Source: Brachycybe producta
Lineage: Eukaryota > Arthropoda > Diplopoda > Playtdesmida > Andrognathidae
DNA: 64,000 nt
NCBI GenBank assembly: GCA_036925085.1
Contig: JAUPFP010000004.1
Span: forward strand, 2,680,001-2,744,000
Direction of reading: 5' to 3'
Below are positions 37,217-52,562 of this stretch, one piece after another (positions within the stretch are counted from its first letter, which is position 1; every line of letters begins with the position of its first letter). Below the pieces are notes generated by a model. The model saw only the letters and a list, made by a program, of their open reading frames with translations, was not told the origin of the DNA and made no database searches. The translations under genes were made by a program, and so were the position numbers.

Positions 37217-40200
37217 TCACGAAATTGCGATCGGCGTCTGTTGTGTTGCTAATAATCGGTTAGCTATTGCCTCTCTTTTAAGTTTGGCATCTCTCGCTAA
37301 CGACACGTCCAAATGTCTCGTCTGATTATCGGCAAAGCTCCAAGAATCGTTGAGAAAATTATCTTGCTGTTCAACCTCGGGAACGCTGTCACCTGCATCG
37401 ACACACAAGTTGTGCAAAATGCATCCAGTCAAGAGAACTAAAGGAGTTCGATCCATTCGAAACATCATCAGATGTTTCAGACGTCTAAAACGACTAAACA
37501 GTTTATGAAACGCTTGTTGGATAACGATATGAGTCGAACTAAGTGCTGTGTTAAACAGTTTCTGTTTTTGAGTTAAATTACCATTGTCTGCATACGGTAC
37601 CATTAGATAGGTCGTCAAAGGATACGCAATGTCGCCTAACATATGAGCCCCTTGAGGTATCATCGTTTGATGCATCTCGATCTGGTCGCACAACGGCGTA
37701 TTATACCATTCTCTCGGATCGTTAACTTCTTGCGAGGACGACGATTCTATCACGTCGGCAAATACGTCGATAAATCGTTCGTTCGCATCGCAAACACATT
37801 CCAGAAACACGGTCTTCTTATCGGGATTATGTAACTTTGAACCACAGATGGACATACTGACACCGTCGATACAACCGATAACATCGGGAAAACCGATTTC
37901 GTTTTGAACAGAAAACTCTCTCATCACTCTTCCCGCATCCGCACCTTTCGGCCACGCGATAAACGTCTCGCGTAAAGTGTTCACACGGTTACAAAAATAG
38001 AGAAACGTTTTGTAAGCGTGTCCTTGGCCAATGTTGAATCTTTCGGCGATTCCTTTAAACGGTTCTTGATTGCCCATTGTCCATAACGATAAAAGGATCA
38101 TCGTTTCTGGGCTTTTTTCTATCAAAGATGGACGTCCTGTCGGACATGGTACGAATGGTGGCAGCAATTCCATCAAACGCTACAAAAAAAAACCCCAAAA
38201 TCAATTAGTACAACTAATTACCATCTGCATAATTCTGATAGAATCTTAACACACAAAGAAAAATCGGATACCATTCGGTTCTATCCTCAATGGATAGAAC
38301 CGAATGTATATTTCGTGTTATCCGATTTTTATTTTATTTTATTCGCTTTCGTTTTTTTTTTTAAACGACCTCCAACTGTATAAGAATATTGGAAATTCTT
38401 TCGATTAGAAGCCATTTAGCCTCTAAATATATGACTAACTTATATAACAAACTCCGTGGCTTTAAACTTGGAGGTTAGCGGCTTCTAATCAAAATAATAT
38501 CCGGATGATTCTTGAGAAAATTTACGCACAACTACGAAAAAATCACAAAAAAGAGGATGTTAAACTATTTTTTTATGAAGAAATACATAATTCATTAGAA
38601 ACTAGAAAAGTAAACGATTATTCTAAAACTATTATGATGACGATATCTTTTAAAATAACCTTTTTTTAATGACAATTTGATATTCAATTTTTTCACCTAA
38701 CAAATGTGAAAAGTTCATTTTAGAAGATATCGCCATTCTAGTTTCTAATAAACATTTTTAGAAGAAAATCAAAATCTGTTAAAGAAACTAGTAAAGTAGA
38801 CGTTTACACTAAAAGTACGACGACCATGATATCTTTTTAAAATAACCGTTTTTATGACAACTTAAAACCCAAATTTTCTTCTCTCACATAAACGTCGACA
38901 CAAAAAAACGTCAAATTTGATCGTTTTCAGGAAAAAAAACTGCAATAAAATGTTTTAGTATAATGTTAGCATAATCGTTTACTAATCCAGTTTCTCGTAA
39001 ACTTTTTTTTTTAAATTCAAGATTTGTTAGAAGCTAGAAAAATGCAAGATTATATTATTTATCACAACAATATCTTTTAAAATAACTTTTTTATGACAGC
39101 TTGAAAACCAATTTTTTTTTTACATAAACGTTTGACGCAAAAAAAAAGCACAAAATTTGACCGTTTTCAAACTGCAATACGATGTTTAGACGATAATGTC
39201 ATGTAAATAAAGTTAGCATAATCATTTACTAATCTAGTTTCTCGTAAACGTTTTAAAAGAAATTCAAGATTTGTTAAAAAACTAGAAAAGTGCAAGATTA
39301 TGCTATAATTATTATAATGTCCACATCTTATAAAATAACTTCATGACAATTTGAAGGGTCAGGATAAAAAGATGAACGAATGAACGGGATGAACATTGGG
39401 GTAACTCTAAAATCCGACACAGAATGTATATAAAATTGGATGAACACTATATTTTAATTAATGAACACACATTTTAAAGGGATGAACATGGGTTTAAGGG
39501 GGATGAACATGGTTTTAGTTTAGGTTAAGGTAACCGAACCGAACCAAACCTAAACTAAAACCATGTTCATCCCTTTAAAATGTGTGTTCATTAATTAAAA
39601 TATAGTGTTCATTAATTCTATATGCAGTCTGTGTCGGATTTTAGAGTTACCCTAATGTTCATCCCGTTCATTCGTTCATCTTTTTATCCTGACTGCAACT
39701 GGAAAAACAATTTTTTTCATCTAAACATTCAACGCAACAAAAAACAAGCATAAAATTTGACAGTTTTCAAACTGCAATACGAAGTTTATTTTTTAGACTA
39801 AATAACGTCATAAAAATAATAATTTTGGTATAATCGTTTACTATTCTAGTTTCTAATAAACGCGGTTTGAGGGCTTTTTATTCTTCAAGTTCCTTCTGAA
39901 ATAAGTTAACGTCGATTTTGTAAATCCTTGAATCTGAATGAAGTGTGTCTTTGAGTTTTTCTTCTGCAAAAATACATTCATTAAATTGTGAAGGTGATAT
40001 TTTAATTTATAAGGTTGTGATGATGACGTCGTTTTTACCTGTACGCAACTTCGTGACAGACGAAATTGTGATTTGAAATCATAATCAGTACACAGAGAAA
40101 GAGAACGTAAACCATTGATTCCCTTCATTCTAATGTCCATACTTTTGGGCACCGTGTTGTCCACTTCATAAACACCTTCTTCTTCTTCTTCATCACCGTC

Positions 40201-40581
40201 GTCGACGTCGTCATCATCTGCTGCTAATCGTCGTCTTTTCTTTGCTTTTTCAGTTTCTTCCTTTTCATCGTCATCTTCTTCTTGTTGTTCGGCGACAGCA
40301 GCCAACAAAAGCGGCATCATATCACTACGTTTCCGTTTTAACAATCCAATACTTTCTAGATATTGTTGACTGTCATCTAAAAAACAATTTGAAACAACGG
40401 CTGCAATCGCAATCGTTACGTCCGTGTCCATCGACGACGCCATCTTATTATTATTAACGACAGCGGCCATTTCAAATTTACAACGTAATTGTAGCCTCGA
40501 ACAGAACTCTGACGTCACTTGAAATGACGATTGTATAGTCTTTGCATTATTTGTATCCTGTAGGTGGAGGCTATCTATCAA
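37217..40581 (-). CDS. HARBI1-like protein (PIF/Harbinger transposase-derived nuclease fold)
   Basis: Two exons (minus order): 40581-40039 and 38179-37217; up to 501 residues. The join is phase 0 and restores the family motif FRLSRSCVQ|RLMELLPPF, the usual FRMSR...F..L..LL of HARBI1-like proteins. An alternative start Met is at 40470. The N-terminus is acidic (DDDDVDDGDEEEEEG) beside a Lys/Arg nuclear-localisation-like KAKKRRR; then a helix-turn-helix (FKGIAERFNIGQGHAYK), and a DDE-type core with GCIDGVS (first Asp, about residue 286), VNDPREW (second Asp, about 335) and LGDIAYPL. The third acid should lie in VExAFG; here it reads VIQQAF (Gln, about 402). Loss of that Glu predicts no strand transfer, so the gene is probably domesticated. 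The 1.86-kb intron is packed with foldback elements. Confidence 0.88.
38258..38330. repeat. Short hairpin related to pogo-like elements
   Basis: AAAAATCGGATA and ATTCGGTTCTATCC on the left are inverted as GGATAGAACCGAAT and TATCCGATTTTT on the right, with a five-base inner loop. Confidence 0.8.
38394..38500. repeat. FB-C foldback element, copy 2 (HARBI1-like intron)
   Basis: AAATTCTTTCGATTAGAAGCC...AGCCTCTA on the left, inverted as GGAGGTTAGCGGCTTCTAAT at the right. Same family as 18371-18500. Confidence 0.85.
38590..38760. repeat. FB-A-related foldback, copy 8
   Basis: TTAGAAACTAGAAAAGTAAACG...GATATCTTTTAAAATAACC, closing with AGATATCGCCATTCTAGTTTC. First of four copies placed head to tail in this intron. 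Confidence 0.75.
38785..39010. repeat. FB-A-related foldback, copy 9
   Basis: AAGAAACTAGTAAAGTAGACG...ATATCTTTTTAAAATAACC, closing with CGTTTACTAATCCAGTTTCTC. Confidence 0.7.
39020..39250. repeat. FB-A-related foldback, copy 10
   Basis: TTAGAAGCTAGAAAAATGC...AATATCTTTTAAAATAAC, closing with CATTTACTAATCTAGTTTCTC. Confidence 0.7.
39265..39865. repeat. FB-A-related foldback, copy 11, interrupted
   Basis: AAAACTAGAAAAGTGCAAG at the left and TTTACTATTCTAGTTTCTAAT at the right. The middle is split by the palindromic element 39358-39693. Confidence 0.75.
39358..39693. mobile_element. Near-perfect 336-bp palindromic element
   Basis: GTCAGGATAAAAAGATGAAC at the left is the exact inverse of GTTCATCTTTTTATCCTGAC at the right, and the arms stay nearly perfect (about 150 bases each) to a centre near 39535 (GGTAACCGAACC). 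Words GATGAACA and GGTTTAGT recur. Inserted within an FB-A copy, so it arrived later. No coding capacity. Confidence 0.92.
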
Positions 40582-41243
40582 CGTGACGTCACTTACTTAT
40601 TCAACGGTTAGGTTTTCGTCATTGGCTGTAAACATCAGCGGTTACGGTTATGAACTCCAATGATTTTATTGACAGAACGTATCCGCAAGAACTTTACGCG
40701 ATACATTTCTGTATATAGGGATATGTCTTCTAATTGTCAGGATATATTTGTCACATTGAAGATATTTTGAAATGCGCAATTACTTCTCTGAATATTTAAG
40801 CTAACTCGCTGTCTTTAAGAAACTTGATAGTTTATAAATAAATAAATGAATACTGCATAAATATTATTTTTCTTCTATAAACTGAATGAAAAACAAACGT
40901 AGGGATTATTATGTTTTTGTAACTGACATCATTGGTGTTAACAGTATTTTTTTTAATGTAAGCACAAAAGCACATACTGATTTTCATTTTCTTAATGTCA
41001 GAAAACATATCATATTTCCTATTTTTTTTATAAATTTCGTAATCAATTAAATCTGTGTGAATGAAATCAAGATAACAGTTTGTATTTATCTAGAACTATT
41101 TTATGACCGCCATTATATACAAATGTTTACTCACAGACACATTGGATATCGCGCCCTCTGACGGTTAATTTCATCATTGAGCTCGGAGAAATTGTATTCA
41201 TCCGCATTAATAGCCTCCATTTTGTTTTTGCAACGCAGTCACA
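40582..41243. other. Divergent promoter region HARBI1-like / RPL19
   Basis: AT-rich; contains a CTCF-like motif (41151-41164) about 90 bases upstream of the RPL19 start codon and a pyrimidine-rich GCCTCCATTTTG stretch (41213) that may be the 5' TOP start. No coding sequence. Confidence 0.55.
41151..41164. promoter_or_regulatory. CTCF-like motif in RPL19 promoter
   Basis: GCGCCCTCTGACGG; the reverse complement CCGTCAGAGGGCGC fits CCASYAGRKGGCRS at 13 of 14 positions if G is allowed third. Motif evidence only. Confidence 0.4.
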
Positions 41244-43186
41244 ATGAGGTAATGTTGAATTTTAAGCATAAAAACTCCGTTTTAAATGTAAAATGAACTA
41301 TATTTTAAGTGGTTATGGATTAAAAAGAACAAGAATCTTACTTAGAGAGTTTAATTATTGTATAATGTGTTGTAAAAATGATTAAAGCGTATTTTATTGT
41401 GGCTGATGTGCGCCTTTAAGCCTTGCCATGTGGCCATTTGAGATACGGAGATAATGAATAGTAGGAGGGTTTTATCCGCCACGTGTTGCCCACGTCTTTC
41501 GTTGCCATAGTAACTGAAATTAAAAGTAACATGGATTTCTCTTTTCAGTTCGCTACGTTTGCAGAAACGGCTTGCATCCGTTGTGATGAAATGTGGCAAG
41601 AAGAAAGTTTGGTTGGATCCAAATGAAACAAACGAAATCGCAAATGCCAATTCGCGTAACATTTAAATCGTTAAATACGTCGACGCGAGTCGTTTTGAAT
41701 GTAATGTTATCTTTTTTTCTGTAGGTCAGAACATCAGGAAGTTGATCAAAGACGGTTTGATTATTCGTAAGCCTGTTGCGATCCATTCACGAGCTCGTGT
41801 TCGTAAGAATAAGATTGCGAGACGTAAGGGACGTCATATGGGTCCCGGTAAGAGGAAGGGTACTGCAAACGCTCGTATGCCTCGTAAGGTCGTTTGGATA
41901 AAACGAATGAGAGTCTTAAGGCGCCTTCTAAAGAAGTACAGAGAAATGAAGAAGATCGACAAACATCTGTGAGAAAGATACCAGACTGAAACCCAAATTT
42001 GCATATACACTTTCATCGAATATAAAATTGCTTGATTTCTGGATATTGGCATCAAAATCCAGCCTCTCTAGTCTGGTTTAAAAATGACATGTAGCTGCAT
42101 AAAAAAGTTTGCATATAAGTGCACAAAAAGCAGAATAACAGTTCCAAACTGTTTTGAATGTATTAAGCCCCACGAGTGCCAAATGTGCCACAACAATTAG
42201 TTTTATCAAAAATAAACATTATTAAAATGCAAAAATTGTATAATAAGTTGGCAATTTGCATAAAAATATATATATTACGTAGTAATTTTGATTTTTTGTT
42301 TTAAGAAACCCTTTGTGGAATTTATTTTCTAGTAAAAACATTTCAAGGAAATAATGTGTAAAATGTTTTTACTAGAAAAATAATTCTACAAAGGGTTTCT
42401 TAAAACAAAAAATCCTAAATTGCTATATAATATATATTTTTATTTGCCTAAAATTTTCTTGCAAATTTTGCATTTTAAGGTTTTTATTTTTTATTTGCAT
42501 GAAATACACAATTTCTGAAAAAAAAAAATTAGCACATTTCTCAATTTTTTAGTTGTGTAAATGTTTTGGCAGTGGTGCGTTTCTTACGGGTATGATAGGG
42601 TCCTTTGTTTAACCCTACGATCAGTGGCAAGTATCTAGCCCCCCCCCCCCCCCCCCCCCCCCCCTCAAAAAAAAGCACCTCAAAAAAGTTAAGCTGTAAC
42701 AGCTTGCTTTATAAAAAAAAGCATTGGAAATAGAATATGCTATAAAATACAAAGCTTATATATAGCATTAAAGTTACAGAAAGTGAATATGCTGTCTAAA
42801 ACGGCGACTTTTGTCGCTTCGATTCCTCTTTAATAAATAGTGTCTTTGACTTTCAGATATCACAATCTCTATTTGAAGTCTAAGGGTAACGTATTTAAGA
42901 ACAAGCGTGTTCTGATCGAGTTCATTCACAAGAAGAAGGCTGAGAATACACGTACCAAGCTCATGAAGTACGTTTTTGATAACAAACTGAATTATTCGCT
43001 TTGTTTAACCGATGTCTTAATACATTGTTTCGTTTTCGTTCGAACAGTGACCAAGCGGAGGCTCGTCGTAGTCGTGTCCGTGAAGCTCGCAAACGCCGCG
43101 AAGAGAGGATCGAACTGAAGAGAAAGGAACTGTTACTAGCGTATCAGAAGGAAGATGAAGCAGCAGCCAGAAAAGCAGCAGCCTAA
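41244..43186 (+). CDS. RpL19: Ribosomal protein L19 (eL19)
   Basis: Exons 41244-41248, 41549-41655, 41725-41968, 42857-42967, 43048-43186; 201 residues. The first coding exon has only ATG plus two bases, as is common for ribosomal protein genes. Sequence follows eL19 throughout: [100 protein letters not shown], with an Ala-rich end. Structural protein of the large ribosomal subunit. A strong foldback lies in the third intron, next to a C tract of about 25 bases (42640-42664). Poly(A) signal AATAAA at 43267. Confidence 0.98.
42254..42456. repeat. Long foldback element in RPL19 intron
   Basis: Core 42291-42413: ATTTTTTGTTTTAAGAAACC...TTTGTGGAAT and its inverse ATTCTACAAAGGGTTTC...AACAAAAAAT, with TTTTCTAGTAAAAACATTT inside the stem; about 54 paired bases per arm, and a weaker AT-rich extension to 42254 and 42456. 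Confidence 0.9.
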
Positions 43187-44908
43187 TTGACCATGACTTT
43201 TTTGCTTCTGAATTATGTGATCTTTATAATAAAAAATGGCGTTCTGTATAACGAGAGTCAAACATGAATAAAAGAAATGTTTACAATGAAATTAATTCTT
43301 TTTTTTAAAAAGATTTTATTGTGCTATGCATCGAGTGTTGGATTATGCATGATAAATTTTGAAAAACGATAGTGCAAAATTAAATTATTCTAACTTCTGA
43401 AAGATGTTTTCATTTATAAAGTATTTGTATCTACACAGACATCAACAAGAGGAGACATTTCAATCTTCACTAGTCTCCAGATTTTTCTCTGGGATGTTTC
43501 CGAATGTCTCCGCTTGTTTCAAGTTTTCATTTTAAGCTGACATTTTAAAGAAAAAGTGCAACAAGCGGAGACCAGTGGGGATTATCACTCTCCTCTAGGA
43601 TAAACGCTCTCCATTAGTCTCATCTTGTTAACTGTTTTGTTTGTGTATTCGCCATGGTTAAGTCTCATTTGTGTGTTCACAATGTATTCTCTTGTTACTC
43701 GCTGTTTCATGTTTATGGAAACAACTGGAGACACAATGCTACAAAAAATGTACCTACTTGTTGCATTCAGTGTTTCCGCGCTAAATAAATACTTTGTAAC
43801 TGGTTAAGAAGGCAAGTCATCTTTATAAACGCAGTTCTAAAACGTTACTTAAGCTAAAGATAAACTAAAAATTCACTAGAGACTTACTAATTTAATATAG
43901 AGTTCTGTGTTGAACTTTATTTTAAGCAACGTTTTTGAACATGGGGGTTAGTTAGAAACCTATAAAAATTGCACTTTCATAAGCTAAATATTGTCTCCTT
44001 AGAAAACTCAAGTCATTGGTGCTTTTCATGCAGTGTTTTAAAAGGTTGGACGAAGAGACTTGGAGAAATTCTAATTTCAGAAGAGATGAAAAATAAAAAA
44101 ATCGTAACTGAAAAATAATAATTTACTTTCTTTCAGACAATAGAGCAGGTTTTAAAGTTGATTTTAGAATTTTTGGCGATTTTATTTTCTATTGAATACG
44201 AACGAATGGAAAAGATGATCATCGCTTCCACATACAGCATGAGATTAATTTCCAATGGAAGAAATATGTTGGCATTATTTGTAACTACAAATAAAAAAAA
44301 TCATTCGATGATTATTTTGAACACACTTTAAAGGTGGGTTTGGTTATAATATTATGTAAATTCACAATTTCTGTATATAATTTTAATACAAAAATATTTA
44401 AATTATTAAGCCGACAGGAAATTTTTAAAATACAAATTATATTAAAATATATGTGAGTTACCAAGTGTTACTGGGGTCAATCGAAAAAGTGTAATACGGC
44501 CTTGAAAATCTTATCTGAGTTTTTTATCTTGATTATATTTATTGAAATTGAATTAAAAATTAAATTTGGTGCTTAGATTTGAGTAGATGGGAACGGTTAA
44601 AATTGAAAATTCTGATTTTTCACATTGTATGTTTATCATCCTACTTAATTGTATGTAAAAACACATCTGTAAATTTCCATTACAAAGGATTAAATAGATG
44701 AATTTGTGTTGGACTTAATAATTTTTTTAACCTTCACCATAAACTTTCTTTTTTTAATAAATAAATTTATGAATGGCGCATAAATGACAAAAAATTACTA
44801 AAACTTATTAATAATGATTCTTTTCTTCAAGAAAATAAGAAACAAAAGAGTAGAAATTTATTTGCGTTATATACAGAAATATAGCACTTGGCATTTCAGG
44901 GTTGGATC

Positions 44909-45487
44909 TTGGAACACACAGACCACTTTGGTTGTCGATTTCGACAGCAAAATGAAATCGGATTGTCGCCAAAACCAGGCCCGGACTGGACTTGTAAAAT
45001 GTTACCGGGAAAATTTGAGGGTGGCGCCTGCCCTCTGTACCACTGCCATTGTAGGCCTACTTTTGGCCGTTTTTTGAAAAAAGCTATGTCTATAGACTTG
45101 GATTTTAACCAATTTTTTCGAATTTTAAAAATTCTTGAACCCCCAAGCTTTTGGGGACTTTTAGTGCCAGTTGAGCGCTCCTGAGGCATTTTTAGATCTT
45201 TTAAAGCATTTAAATATTTTTCCACGTTTGGCCGTTTTTTGAAAAAAGCCAAGTATATAGACTTGGTTTTTGATCCATTTTGCATTTTGCGTATAGCAAC
45301 CGCATTGCAATTAGTAATCGACCACCAAAAGTGGTCTGTCTGCCAAGGCCCTAAGAGTTGGAATACACAGACCACCTTTTGGCCACTGTTCAACTGCTGG
45401 CTGGACTGTGATTGCAATGTATTTTCTACGGAAAAACTAAAGATGGTCGGGTCTTCCCGACAACCCGATTTGTGGTCTGTGTGCCAA
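44909..45487. mobile_element. Element FB-D with ACACAGACCAC inverted ends
   Basis: Left end TTGGAACACACAGACCACTT and right end GTGGTCTGTGTGCCAA are inverted repeats. Inside, TTTGGCCGTTTTTTGAAAAA occurs twice (near 45062 and 45229) and the GACCAC end motif recurs inverted near 45321-45347, so it looks like a composite of two or more units. No coding capacity. Confidence 0.7.
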
Positions 45488-45524
45488 TGGCCTTATAAAT
45501 TAAACTCAAGATCTATAAACTGAT

Positions 45525-45830
45525 TTTCGAACTCTGGTTATTCTGTAATTTCTGTATGTCAGGAGTAAACTTATAGAAATTTAAAGTGTGTTAGAAGCTA
45601 GAATGGTAGCTGAATCAATTAATACTTTTATCAGTTTTATGCATATATCTTTCAAAATAAACTTTTTATAGACAAAAATAAAAAAACATAACTAAAAAAA
45701 CTTATTTTAAAAGATATCAACATGAAATTACCTTTAAGTAATTCAGTTACCTTTCTAGTTTTTAAAAACACTTCCAAGTTTTTCTTAAAGTAGCTACTAA
45801 AAACAAAATAACCGGATTAAGACAACCACC
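45525..45830. repeat. FB-A foldback element, copy 12
   Basis: TTCGAACTCTGGTTATTCTG at the left, AAAATAACCGGATTAAGACAAC and CACCTTAA at the right, arms GTTAGAAGCTAGAATGG / CCTTTCTAGTTTTTAAA. Close to full length. Confidence 0.85.
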
Positions 45831-46934
45831 TTAAACTTAATATATATCTGTAACTTCACTTAAATTACACATTACACACAATTACATAATGCATTACTTT
45901 TATATAATGGAACCTATGGACCATTTCGCATATTATAATAAAGTCTAGCAACACAAAACATGTCAATGAGCCGCTAGTCTTTTATGTGAAGTAAAATAAT
46001 AATTATTTATACAAAAAATATGAACTTTAAAGAAGAAAAAAAGTGGAGATTCACGAAATTACCCTGTGGTCACAAAAGAAGCTTAAATAATAATATATGA
46101 GAAAAAATTACTAAAATAAATATGAGAAAAGCAGTTTGAATATGTTTAACTGGTTCAAAAATGATTTTTCTTTTAAAAAAAAACCATTGATGTGTCATAA
46201 AAATAGAATAGAAAAGAAAAACTATGGTCATAACTCATAATAACTGAAGTATTAAAAATTCTTTATAAAAAAACAGGAAGTTACTAGTTAAATATTGGGG
46301 CGTGTTATTATTAGTGGACATTGGTTCCTAAATTTGAAAAGATGCTTCACAGTAGAGAGTCCGTCACGTACAAGAAAACACTCGGGACATACTACAAAAA
46401 CATACTGGCACATTTTTAAAATGCAATTGGATTTTTATTTATTATTTAAAAAAAGTTACTGTGAGGAAGTTGTATGGATAATGTGATTGATATGCATTTA
46501 TCACTTTACCATGGGAATGCTGAAATTTATATATTCAGGAAGACGAATATATTAATATAACAACAACAAAAAATGATTATAATTCCATGGAAGTGAGAAT
46601 TAAGTTATTCAGTTTGAACAGAATAGGTTTTCTCGTATATTTTCTTTGAAGAAAGCGAAGAAACGAGCAGCTTCACAAAGAAAATTGTATATTCTGAACG
46701 AATGTGCGCCTGAAAACTTTTTGGAAAGTTGTTTCATGTTATTGGCATCAATTCTAGGACGAAGCCAGAGATTTTTTTGTTCAAAGTGCTTTTATCCTTA
46801 AGACCATATACATCAGTGTAATCACTGTAATCTGTCTACAATTTTCTTTTTGTTTGACAAATTCATATTTTACAAATGTAATATTTCTTTTTAACATTTT
46901 CTTGTTTCTATTTTATATATTTTTTTTTTAAAAA

Positions 46935-51673
<4,739 letters not shown>

Positions 51674-52562
51674 TCAATGATTACGTTAATCAATAAATTT
51701 TGAACAAAAATTCGATTGCCATTCACATTTGTATAAAAAATCTCATTCTTTTAATATTAACAATTAATTCAGCAGTAGGCTATTTCATCATACCGTAAAT
51801 ACAAGTTGTATGCTTTGCTTTTTTTTATTACATGTCAACTTATTGTCAAAAATCTATCGTGGAGATAAAATTTATAAAGAAAATGATGTTTGTAATTTGT
51901 TTTGCTTTTTTTCCTTGCAGCTAATTTTGAATAATTCAATATAAACAATTAACTGAGCATTATTGAATATTTCGAAAACTGATACCTTGATGGTTTTTTT
52001 TAAGAATATTTAGAAAATATATAGAAAAAAGATCCATTGAAGTTAGCCACTAAAGAATGTTAATTTTTATCAAATTATTCTTACTGATGAAACAATGTGG
52101 TAAAATTTAAACAATTCAGTAAAGGGCCTTGGCGCACAGACCAATTTTGGTGGTCAATTTCGACTACAAAATGTTGTTACATGTGGCTGTGCAGTAGTTG
52201 CAATGTATTGCTATGGAAAGAAACTCCACCTTGCCACACAGGCGACAACTCGACTTCACTTTGCAGTCAAAATCGACTATTAAAACTTCTGTGTGACAAG
52301 GTTCCAAGAAAATGAAGAGAAGTTTTGAAGTGTGAAGTGTGTTTGAAGTTAAAAATGTACAAAAACGATATGAACACTTGGTATTTCATGTGGCAAAACA
52401 GCACAAAGTAGTTTAAGTAAATAATCTAAGAATAAAGTAATTTAAGCATCTTCTAAACTAAGAAGTTTGCAAACTTTATCTTTACTGGATCAATGGATAA
52501 TATTTATTAACTAACTTCTATTTTTTGCGTTTGAATAAAAAACATTAGCCTCATCAGTAGAA
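51674..52562. other. Intergenic region protease 1 / protease 2
   Basis: AT-rich, with the protease 1 poly(A) signal and a second FB-D element (52129-52299). Nothing else recognised. Confidence 0.6.
52129..52299. mobile_element. Element FB-D, copy 2
   Basis: TTGGCGCACAGACCAATTTTG, then GGTGGTCAATTTCGACTAC as in the first copy (GTTGTCGATTTCGACAG at 44931), GTTGCAATGTATTGCTA (compare 45411), and a right end CTGTGTGACAAGG. Confidence 0.65.

Larger units (their letters stand above)
43187..46934. other. Intergenic region RPL19 / first protease
   Basis: No gene recognised. Contains the RPL19 3' end, an inverted-repeat element with internal duplication (44909-45487) and an FB-A copy (45525-45830). 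Open frames across 44814-45523 come from the repeat. Confidence 0.6.

Noticed and set aside
38222..38230. ATGCAGATG|GTAATT as a tiny first exon for the HARBI1-like gene
   Set aside because: The exon ending at 40039 joins in the same phase and restores the FRLSR family motif, so it is the better upstream exon.
44814..45523. Three long open frames on both strands, up to 173 codons
   Set aside because: They read through the FB-D repeat, whose two halves give similar peptides in several frames; no protein family match.
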